A stretch of 64,000 bases of DNA from Micromonospora rhizosphaerae. Its GTDB lineage: Bacteria; Actinomycetota; Actinomycetes; Mycobacteriales; Micromonosporaceae. Under the pieces are notes generated by a model. The model saw nothing but the letters and a program-made list of their open reading frames with translations. It was not told the origin of the DNA and ran no database searches. Where the stretch lies: the NCBI RefSeq assembly GCF_900091465.1, contig NZ_FMHV01000002.1, positions 7,068,001-7,132,000 of the forward strand, read 5' to 3'. Shown one piece after another: positions 57,544 through 64,000 of this stretch (within the stretch, counting starts at the first letter, position 1; the number at the start of each line of letters is the position of its first letter). Made by a program: the position numbers and the translations under genes.

Positions 57544-58253
57544 ACGTGGTCGAACTGACGGACGTCACCAAGACCTACCCCGGCGGGGTACGGGCCGTAC
57601 GCGGGGTCAACCTCGACATCGAATACGGCGAGGCGGTCGCAGTCGTCGGGCGTTCCGGATCGGGCAAGTCCAGCCTCCTCAACCTGATCGGCACCCTGGA
57701 CCGCCCCACCAGCGGCCAGGTCCGCATCGGCGGGCACGACGTGGCGGCCCTGTCCGACCGGCAGCTGTCCGGCCTTCGGGCCGCCACGATCGGCTTCGTC
57801 TTCCAGCAGTTCCACCTGACCTCGGGCGTTGCGGTGCGGACGGCGGTGGCCGACGGCCTGCTCTACTCGAGCGTGGCCGCCCGGGAGCGGCTGCGGCGGG
57901 CCGACGCCGCGTTGGAACGGGTCGGCCTGGGCCACCGGCTGCACCACCGGCCGCACGAGCTGTCCGGCGGTGAGCGCCAGCGGGTGGCGATCGCCCGGGC
58001 GCTGATCGGCGATCCGCCGCTGCTGCTGGCCGACGAGCCCACCGGCAACCTCGACTCCGCCTCCGGCGAGACGGTGCTGGGCCTGCTGACGGAGCTGAAC
58101 GCGGCCGGCACCACCGTCGTGGTCATCACCCACGACCGGGAGCTGGCGGCAGGGCTGCCGCGGCGGGTCGAGGTCTCCGACGGCCTCATCGTGCGCGACG
58201 AGCGCGAACCCGGCGTGGTGCCGTTCGCCGCGCGGATCGGGGCGGCCCTATGA
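57540..58253 (+). CDS. ABC transporter ATP-binding protein, MacB/LolD type
   Basis: A 237-residue ATPase: Walker [10 protein letters not shown], signature LSGGERQRV, Walker [13 protein letters not shown] and H-loop ITHD. The [13 protein letters not shown] start and length match the MacB/LolD family. GTG 57540 overlaps the adaptor stop; its own stop overlaps the permease ATG (ATGA). It would power export of a small molecule, peptide or lipid. Confidence 0.95.
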   Translation: MNVVELTDVTKTYPGGVRAVRGVNLDIEYGEAVAVVGRSGSGKSSLLNLIGTLDRPTSGQVRIGGHDVAALSDRQLSGLRAATIGFVFQQFHLTSGVAVRTAVADGLLYSSVAARERLRRADAALERVGLGHRLHHRPHELSGGERQRVAIARALIGDPPLLLADEPTGNLDSASGETVLGLLTELNAAGTTVVVITHDRELAAGLPRRVEVSDGLIVRDEREPGVVPFAARIGAAL

Positions 58254-59452
58254 GCGCCCCACCCCGCCCCGGGCGGCTGTCGCCGGGCGATGTGCTGCGG
58301 GTCGGCGCGGCCGGGCTGCGATCGCGCCGACTGCGGGTGTCGCTGTCCGCGCTCGGTATCGCGATCGGCATCGCCGCGATGATCGCGGTGGTCGGCATCT
58401 CCAGCTCCAGCCAGGCCGAACTGGACCGGCAGCTGGACGAACTGGGCACCAACCTGCTGACTGTCGAGCCGGGCAGATCGTCGGACGACAAGCCGACGCA
58501 ACTACCGGACGAGGCGATCCCCATGATCGCAAGAATCGCGTCGGTGGAGGCGGTGTCGGCGGTCGGCCGGCTGCCCGACGTGCACGCGTACCGCAACGAG
58601 CACGTCCACCCCGCGCAGACCGGCAGCCTCACCGTGTACGCGGGCCGCCTCGACCTGCCGGAGACGGTCGGGCTCAGCCCGGTCAGCGGGCGCTGGCTGA
58701 GCCAGCCCACCGCCGACTTCCCCACCGCCGTGCTGGGCTGGACCGCGGCGCAGCGGCTCGGCATCGACGACGCCGCGGCACAGCCGCAGATCGTGGTCGG
58801 CAAGCACCGCTTCACCGTGGTGGGCGTGCTGCGGCCGGCGCCGCTGGCCGAGGAGCTGGACCGCGCCGTGTTCGTCGGCTGGTCGGCCGCGACGGCCTAC
58901 CTCGGCTTCGACGGGCACGCGACGACCGTCTACACGCGTACGGCGCAAGACGCGGTGGTCGAGGTGCGCAAGGCCCTTCCGCGCACCGTGAAACCGGGGG
59001 CTCCCAGCGAGGTCCTGGTCTCGCGGCCGTCCGACGCACTGGCCGCCAGGACGATCACCGAGAACGCGTTCAGCGGCCTACTGCTGGGCCTCGGCGCGGT
59101 GGCGCTCCTGGTCGGCGGGATCGGCGTCACGAACACGATGGTCATCTCGGTGCTCGAACGCCGATCGGAGATCGGCCTGCGCCGGGCGCTCGGGGCCACC
59201 CGCGGCCAGATCCTGCTGCAGTTCCTGGTGGAGTCGCTGCTGCTGTCCGCGCTCGGCGGCCTCGGCGGCATCCTGATCGGCGTCGTGGTGACCGGCGGGT
59301 ACGCGGCCACGCAGGACTGGCCGGCCGTGGTGCCGCTATGGGCGACGGCGGGCGGGTTCACCGCGACGCTGCTGATCGGCGCGGTCGCGGGACTCTACCC
59401 CGCCGTGCGAGCCGCCCGGCTCACGCCGACGGAAGCGCTGGCGGGCGTCTGA
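58250..59452 (+). CDS. MacB-like ABC transporter permease
   Basis: A 400-residue permease: an N-terminal helix ([24 protein letters not shown], ~24-47), a ~220-residue extracytoplasmic MacB_PCD domain, and three C-terminal FtsX-type helices ([60 protein letters not shown]). ATG 58250 overlaps the ATPase gene. It completes a lipoprotein-adaptor-ATPase-permease operon. Confidence 0.95.
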   Translation: MSAPPRPGRLSPGDVLRVGAAGLRSRRLRVSLSALGIAIGIAAMIAVVGISSSSQAELDRQLDELGTNLLTVEPGRSSDDKPTQLPDEAIPMIARIASVEAVSAVGRLPDVHAYRNEHVHPAQTGSLTVYAGRLDLPETVGLSPVSGRWLSQPTADFPTAVLGWTAAQRLGIDDAAAQPQIVVGKHRFTVVGVLRPAPLAEELDRAVFVGWSAATAYLGFDGHATTVYTRTAQDAVVEVRKALPRTVKPGAPSEVLVSRPSDALAARTITENAFSGLLLGLGAVALLVGGIGVTNTMVISVLERRSEIGLRRALGATRGQILLQFLVESLLLSALGGLGGILIGVVVTGGYAATQDWPAVVPLWATAGGFTATLLIGAVAGLYPAVRAARLTPTEALAGV

Positions 59453-59519
59453 GCCGACCGGCCGGCGGCGTCCCGACCGGGGTCGCCGCCGGACGGACCG
59501 GCGCCGCGGAACCGCCCGA

Positions 59520-59989
59520 GTGTTGGTCGGAACTGCCGGACCGGTCGGGTCTCCCCGACGACCTCGAACATGGATTCGCTGGTACCCGGCTTCAACAGCC
59601 GTACGAGCAGCAGGAAGCGTTCGATGCGCCCGGAGAGCAGCTCACCGAGCTCGAAGGGCTTGGGCCCGCGATCGCGGGCGATGACCACGCTTTCCGGCGG
59701 GCGGCGGCTGCACGTTCTTGTCCCGGGACTGCTTGCTGACCACCACGCAGGCCGCCTCCAGCGCGGCAAGCTCGTCGAGCAGCTCCGGGTCGTCCATCCA
59801 CATCGCGCAGCCCAGCAGCGTCGCCCCAGGCCCGTGGTACTGCTGGCGGCGCTCCCGGAAGTCCCGAATCCCCTGCACCAGGCCCGCCAGCACGTCTCGG
59901 CCAAAGAAGGCCTGGTTGCCAGCCGGGCCGACGTCGGGCACCCGGTCATACCACTGCCCGAACTCCGGCCGTGCCTCCCCGTCCACCAT
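59520..59989 (-). pseudogene. Remnant of a PLD-like protein gene
   Basis: From ATG 59989 the minus strand encodes DGEARPEFGQWYDRVPDVG, NQAFFGRDVLAGLVQGIRDF, GATLLGCAMWMDDPELLDELA and ALEAACVVVSKQSRD. This looks like the start of an actinobacterial phospholipase-D-like protein (~250-300 aa). The frame then breaks near 59725 and a second frame continues with PFELGELLSGRIERFLLLVR, which resembles the C-terminal part. The middle with the HxK motifs is gone, so it is a decayed gene. Identification is from general pattern only. Confidence 0.45.
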
Positions 59990-59990
59990 C

Positions 59991-60046
59991 AAACCGACAG
60001 ATCGGTGAGAACAACCTGCCGACGAGCCAGTGAGAAACCAATGCAG
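59991..60046. repeat. Right repeat cluster (transposon-end-like), inverted relative to 53037
   Basis: Two tandem units, ACCGACAGATCGGTGAGAAC and CCGACGAGCCAGTGAGAAACC, run on the plus strand and are followed by ATGCAGGTC. They correspond to the left cluster in inverted orientation, both pointing away from the 7-kb segment between them. Confidence 0.6.
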
Positions 60047-60128
60047 GTCTCCAGGCCAACGCACCGAGCACCGACAACTCTGCCGAGGACCTACGCCCGT
60101 GCTCGGCAACGAATGGGGCGAGGCCGGG

Positions 60129-60798
60129 ATGGTCGAGAGTCAGCCGAATCAGAGGCAGGGGCGACCTGTCCGGACAAGGGCGCCGCAAGTCAATCTCACT
60201 GACTCTGAGATTCTGCAACGCGGGCTGGACACTTTCTCCGAATTGGGATACGAGGGCGCCTCGGTGCGCGAGCTCGCCAAGCGTCTCGGGGTCAGCCACA
60301 ATTTCATCAACGATCGCTTCGGCTCGAAGATCAACTTTTGCCGAGCGGTAGTTGACCATGTCTTGGAAGACCTGATGAAGCAGCTTGCCGTCGCCTTCGA
60401 CGTCGATGCGGACGACTACGAGAAACTTGAGAACATCGTCAAGACGTTCTACTCTCTCGCCGCGAACGTCCCGCAGATGAACCGGATTTCTGGCCGCGGA
60501 GTCTGTGCTCAACTCGGAACGCCTGGACTATATCTACGGCAAGTACACAGCTTCGATGCTGGAACGAATCGAGCCGATCGCAAAGCGACTGATGGAGTCG
60601 GGTCGGATGCCCAAAATACCAATGGACATCCTGTTCACCGCTCTTAGTGGCCCCGCGCTGGCCCTGACCCAGGGCGAGGTCGCCCGTCGTGTCGGTCGTG
60701 CACCACTATCTGCCGCAGAGTGGGAGCAGTTGGCCGAATCCCTGGCGGAGGTGGTCCTCCGGGGATTGCTCCCGGCGCAGCCGCGGTCGGATTCATAA
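60129..60798 (+). pseudogene. TetR-family regulator, frameshifted
   Basis: ATG 60129 opens a TetR N-terminus (NLTDSEILQRGLDTFSELGY, ASVRELAKRLGVSHNFINDRF and then ligand-domain helices to VPQMNRI). One extra base near 60486 breaks the frame; reading on from there gives FLAAESVLNSERLDYIYGKY and the C-terminal half to RSDS. Codon use is less GC-biased than its neighbours, which suggests acquisition from elsewhere. It is a pseudogene unless the extra base is a sequence error. Confidence 0.8.
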
Positions 60799-60900
60799 GA
60801 GGCTCAGGACATCGCCGGGTACGAAAGTTTGCTTCCACACCCCGTCCTCCCTGGCTGCGCTCAGCGCTGTCGCTCGCCGAACTACCGACTCTAGGCACGG

Positions 60901-62046
60901 TCAGGTGGTCAACAGCACGCCCGCGTACGACACCCCGGCGACGACCGCCCAGGAGCTCAGCCCCAGAGCGGCGGCCCGCCCCCCGGTGCGGGCAAGCGTG
61001 GGCAGGTGCACCGCGCTCCCGAGGGCGAACAGTGCCGCGGTGAGCAGGATCTCCTGCGCCAGGGACGCGCCGACGAGCACACCCTCGGGAAGCCAGCCGG
61101 TACTGCGCAACCCGATCATGGCGAGGAAGCCGACGACGAACAAGGGCACGAGCGACGGCCGCCGGCTCCGCGGACCGTCGCCGTCGGCGCCCTGCGTGCC
61201 GGCGCGAAGCGCCCGACCGAGTCCGAACACCACGGCGGCGACCAGCGGCGCGAGCAACGCCACCCGCATCAGCTTCACCAGGACGGCGTCGCCGAGGGCC
61301 GCCGGCCCGGCGGTCTGCGCGGTGGCGACGACCTGCCCCACGTCGTGCACGCTCGCTCCGACCCAGCGTCCGAACTGCACGTCGTCGAGTCCCAGCGGCT
61401 GTTGCAGCAGCGGAAGGACGGCGACGGCCAGCGTGCCGCAGAGCGTCACCAGGGCGACCGAGGCCGCGGCGTCCTCGTCGTCGCTGCCGGTCGCCGCGCT
61501 GACCGCGCCGATCGCCGAGGCGCCGCAGATCGAGTAACCGGCGGCGATCAGCAGCGGTTGATCGCCGCGCAGGCCGAGACGGCGGCCCAGCCACCACGTG
61601 CCCAGGAACGTCGCCGCCACCACCGCGACCACCATTACCATGCTCGGCCACCCGAGCTCGCGCACATCCTGCATGCTCAGCTTCAGCCCGAGCAGCACGA
61701 TGCCCAGCCGCATCAGCCGCTTGCCCGCGACGCTCAGCCCGGGCCGGGCCACGCCGCGCACCCGCTCGCGGACGACGGGTAGGTGGGCGGCGGCGATCCC
61801 CAGCACCATGGCCGCGGTCAGCGCCGGCACGGCGGGCAGTGCCCAGTGCACCGCCCAGGCGCCGGCGGCCCCGGCGCTCGCGGCCAACAGGCCGGGCAGT
61901 ACGGCCGATCCCCCGCCCCAGCGCGGGCCCGGGAGCCGCGCCGCGGCGGACCCCTTCGCGACGTCCGGACGGCCGTCGCGGCATCTCCCCGGGTGGTCGC
62001 CGTCGCCGGTCCGCGAGGGCGCCTCCGGGAGGAGTTCGCTTCGCAT
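60901..62046 (-). CDS. yeiH: UPF0324/YeiH-family putative sulfite/sulfate exporter
   Basis: A 381-residue membrane protein with about ten helices. The pattern LMRLGIVLLGLKLSMQDVRELGW and LLIAAGYSICGASAIGAVSAA, then GRWVGASVHDVGQVVATAQ, is that of the YeiH family. Members are linked to sulfite or organosulfur export; transport has been proposed, not fully proven. The start is ATG 62046. It is 32 bases after the cysteine dioxygenase gene and probably co-transcribed with it. Confidence 0.88.
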   Translation of the reverse strand: MRSELLPEAPSRTGDGDHPGRCRDGRPDVAKGSAAARLPGPRWGGGSAVLPGLLAASAGAAGAWAVHWALPAVPALTAAMVLGIAAAHLPVVRERVRGVARPGLSVAGKRLMRLGIVLLGLKLSMQDVRELGWPSMVMVVAVVAATFLGTWWLGRRLGLRGDQPLLIAAGYSICGASAIGAVSAATGSDDEDAAASVALVTLCGTLAVAVLPLLQQPLGLDDVQFGRWVGASVHDVGQVVATAQTAGPAALGDAVLVKLMRVALLAPLVAAVVFGLGRALRAGTQGADGDGPRSRRPSLVPLFVVGFLAMIGLRSTGWLPEGVLVGASLAQEILLTAALFALGSAVHLPTLARTGGRAAALGLSSWAVVAGVSYAGVLLTT

Positions 62047-62078
62047 CGCGCTGATCAACGCCCCGGTACCCGCGTCCC

Positions 62079-62645
62079 TCACGACTCGTCGGTCCGCTGG
62101 TCGTACACCCGCCGGACACTCGTCCCGAGGCGGGAGATGTCCGCTCCGTAGATGTGCAGGGACACCGCGATGCCGTCCCCTCCGTTCCAGACCCGGTGGA
62201 TGTCGCCGGGCGGCGCGAAGCCGCACACCTCGCCCTGCCGGTTCACAACGTCCTGGGTCGCCACGAGCCTGGCGGTGGTGCCGTCGGAAACCAGGCGGAA
62301 CCGCCGCTCGTGCTCCTCGCCCTGATGGACTCCCGTGACGCACCAGGCGACGTGGTCGTGGATGGCGGTTCGCTGGCCGGGGAGCCAGACCAGGGCCACG
62401 ATCGAGAACCCACCGTCCCGCTCGGCGTGCAGGAGATGCTGGCGGTAGTGATCCGGATCACCCTCGTACTGGTCGGGGGTGAGCAGATCGGGCGCGCCCA
62501 GGTGGGGAGCGAGCCGCTCCCCCACCAGGTACGCGGTCAGATCGTGCGGCAGGCCGCGGTCCACCACGCCCCGCACCTCCTCGACCAGCCTCCCGAGGCG
62601 GGGGGTGGTGGCGGTGACGACAGGAACAGCGGCCGGAGTGGTCAT
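62079..62645 (-). CDS. Cysteine dioxygenase family protein
   Basis: A 188-residue cupin. Metal ligands are visible in TAIHDHVAWC (two histidines of the 3-His site) and PPGDIHRVWN (the third). ALVWLPGQRTAIHDH and SLHIYGADI are typical of bacterial type I cysteine dioxygenases. It would oxidise cysteine to cysteine sulfinate, a source of sulfite. Start ATG 62645 (an upstream ATG adds a short leader). It lies between the LysR gene and the exporter, all on one strand. Confidence 0.88.
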   Translation of the reverse strand: MTTPAAVPVVTATTPRLGRLVEEVRGVVDRGLPHDLTAYLVGERLAPHLGAPDLLTPDQYEGDPDHYRQHLLHAERDGGFSIVALVWLPGQRTAIHDHVAWCVTGVHQGEEHERRFRLVSDGTTARLVATQDVVNRQGEVCGFAPPGDIHRVWNGGDGIAVSLHIYGADISRLGTSVRRVYDQRTDES

Positions 62646-62744
62646 GACGTCAGCCTGACCGCTACAACCCATCACGTCCAACAACAGTCATTTGCATGAT
62701 CCCAAGGAACGCTTATGGGCCATGCGGCAGACCGCGGCCGTGAC

Positions 62745-63662
62745 TCACCCAGCGAGGTCGGCCCTCCTCCGCCAGGCCACCGACGCGAGCGCCTTCAGGA
62801 GCCGGGCGGTCGCCGGAATGCGCAGGTGCTCGCGCAGGACGTAGGCCGACACCTGCCGCCGCGATGCGGGCGACAGGGGGCGGCCACTGACCTTGTCGTG
62901 ACGGAGGAAGGAGAGGGCGAGCCCGGGCATCATCGCGACGCCGAGGCCCTGCGCGACGAGCGACTGGACCGCGAGGTTGTCATCGGTGGTGAACACGATG
63001 TCGGGGGTGAACCCGAGCTGGGCGCACTCGTGCAGGAAGTTGGTGCGGCAGCGCAGGCAGCCTGCGATCCAGCGCTCCTCGGCGAGGTCGGCGAGCTCGA
63101 CCTCGTGGCGCTCGGCCAGCGGATGCCCGCCGGGCAGCAGGACGGTGAGTTCGTCCTCCAACAGCGGGACCTCCACCAGGTCCTCCGGCACCTCCTCCCG
63201 CATGCCGGGATAGGTGAAGGCCAGCGTCAGGTCGCTCTCGCCCTGCACCACCCGTCGCAGCGAGTCGGGCGGCTCGTCCTCGAGCAACTCCACCCGGATT
63301 CCCGGATGCTCGACGGCGAGCAGCGCCATTGCCTCGGGGACCAGCGTCGCGTTGGCGCTGGGGAACGCGCACACCCGCACCCGGCCGGTGTGCAGCCGCG
63401 CTATCGCGGCCATCTGCTCCCGGGCGACCGACATGCTGCCGAGGATGTTCTCCGTGTGGCGGGCCAGCGTCTCCCCCGCCTCCGTCAACCGCAACCGCCG
63501 CCCCACGCGGGTGCACAGCGGAGTGCCGACCGCGCGCTCCAGGGCCTTCATCTGCTGGGTGATCGCGGGTTGGGTGTATCCCAGGGCCTGCGCCGCCTTC
63601 GAGTACGACCGGGCCCGGACCACCTCGTGGAACGTCCTGATGTGGCGCGAGTCGAACACCAC
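62745..63662 (-). CDS. LysR-family transcriptional regulator
   Basis: A 305-residue regulator with an N-terminal helix-turn-helix (IRTFHEVVRARSYSKAAQAL, then AITQQMKALERAVGTPL) and a periplasmic-binding-like effector domain (IRVELLEDEPPDSLRRVVQG, LLEDELTVLLPGGHPLAE, GLGVAMMPGLALSFL). The start is GTG 63662 or 63659. Co-orientation with the cysteine dioxygenase and YeiH-type genes suggests it controls them, as YeiE controls yeiH in E. coli; the effector could be sulfite or cysteine. Confidence 0.92.
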   Translation of the reverse strand: MVFDSRHIRTFHEVVRARSYSKAAQALGYTQPAITQQMKALERAVGTPLCTRVGRRLRLTEAGETLARHTENILGSMSVAREQMAAIARLHTGRVRVCAFPSANATLVPEAMALLAVEHPGIRVELLEDEPPDSLRRVVQGESDLTLAFTYPGMREEVPEDLVEVPLLEDELTVLLPGGHPLAERHEVELADLAEERWIAGCLRCRTNFLHECAQLGFTPDIVFTTDDNLAVQSLVAQGLGVAMMPGLALSFLRHDKVSGRPLSPASRRQVSAYVLREHLRIPATARLLKALASVAWRRRADLAG

Positions 63663-63820
63663 CGGATCATAGGCACGCGGGTTGTCCTGCACGAGGCCAC
63701 GGAGCGTGATATCCGACGCACATGCGTCCCCGACATGCCGATCATGATCAGTCACCGGGCGGCATGAGCGCGGGCCCGGCCTGGCGAGCAAGTGCTGCAG
63801 GTGGGCCGGGCTGCGGCGGC

Positions 63821-64000
63821 TCAGAGCTTGTCGATCGGGGCGTGCCGGAGCACCAGCCACATCGTCTGGTCGCCGAAGTCGATCTGCGCCCGGGCACCCG
63901 GGCCGTGCCCCTCCACGGCGAGCACCCGACCGAGGCCGTATCGCTGGTGGTTGACCCGGTCGCCGGCCGCCACCTTCGGACCCTGCGGCAGCTCGCTGGC
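63821..64000 (-). CDS. pcrA: ATP-dependent DNA helicase PcrA/UvrD, C-terminus (partial)
   Basis: Only the last ~59 residues lie in the window. They form the small Tudor-like C-terminal domain (KVAAGDRVNHQRYGLGRVLA, AQIDFGDQTMWLVLRHAPID, KL at the end), typical of actinobacterial PcrA/UvrD1. The helicase motors are beyond the right edge. The gene normally neighbours the M23 peptidase-sucCD block, which here is displaced by the accessory insertion. Confidence 0.9.
   Translation of the reverse strand, partial: ASELPQGPKVAAGDRVNHQRYGLGRVLAVEGHGPGARAQIDFGDQTMWLVLRHAPIDKL

Overview
The window is chromosomal DNA of a very GC-rich actinobacterium, most likely a Micromonosporaceae member (Micromonospora/Salinispora-like). 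The grounds are base composition, heavy use of GTG starts and coupled ATGA/GTGA stop-starts, two dispersed palindromic repeat families of a kind I associate with that family, and the order pcrA - M23 peptidase - sucC - sucD - perM - purN - purH. That order matches Mycobacterium tuberculosis Rv0949-Rv0957 as I remember it. I see no rRNA, tRNA or CRISPR array.

Layout. 0-1.4 kb: two dipeptide/oligopeptide ABC ATPases, the first cut by the window edge. 1.6-4.6 kb: tldD/tldE metalloprotease pair. 4.8-8.7 kb: one-anchor succinate dehydrogenase operon (sdhC-A-B), SdhB with a long His-rich tail. 8.8-24.2 kb: accessory mosaic with MutT, a degenerate pterin dehydratase-like protein, an ArsR/SRPBCC pair, a glycogen-debranching-type hydrolase, two paralogous alpha/beta hydrolases, YchF, a MarR/EamA divergent pair, an Ada-AlkA/Ogt alkylation-repair operon and a nitroreductase, interspersed with remnants of a methyltransferase, an MBL hydrolase and a tyrosine recombinase. 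24.2-34.8 kb: archaeal-like ValS, a four-gene ABC-2 exporter operon, a DM13 protein, an APS kinase with a degenerate ATP-sulfurylase-like domain, and deoR-galT. 35-50 kb: conserved core with icd, mdh, folD, an orphan OppF-type ATPase, purN-purH, perM and sucC-sucD. With sdhCAB, four TCA-cycle steps are encoded in this window.

50.5-53 kb: a stand-alone B12-binding protein and two tandem M23 peptidases. From 53.04 kb to pcrA at 63.8 kb lies an accessory insertion in the otherwise conserved pcrA-M23 interval. Its inner part (53.04-60.05 kb) is flanked by inverted clusters of ~21-bp repeats that look like transposon ends. It contains a truncated, twice-frameshifted alanine racemase, an OmpR response regulator with a frameshifted sensor kinase, a lipoprotein, a MacAB-like efflux system and a decayed PLD-like gene. 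A frameshifted TetR gene lies just outside. The outer part (60.9-63.7 kb) is a LysR - cysteine dioxygenase - UPF0324 exporter set, apparently for cysteine/sulfite sulfur disposal.

Working together: the response regulator, kinase, lipoprotein and adaptor/ATPase/permease read as one envelope-stress/export unit. ArsR-SRPBCC, MarR-EamA and Ada/AlkA-Ogt each look like small self-contained response modules with visible operators or translational coupling. Four clear indels within 7 kb (53.5-60.5 kb) mean either real decay or local sequence error, and this should be settled before reading function into those genes.
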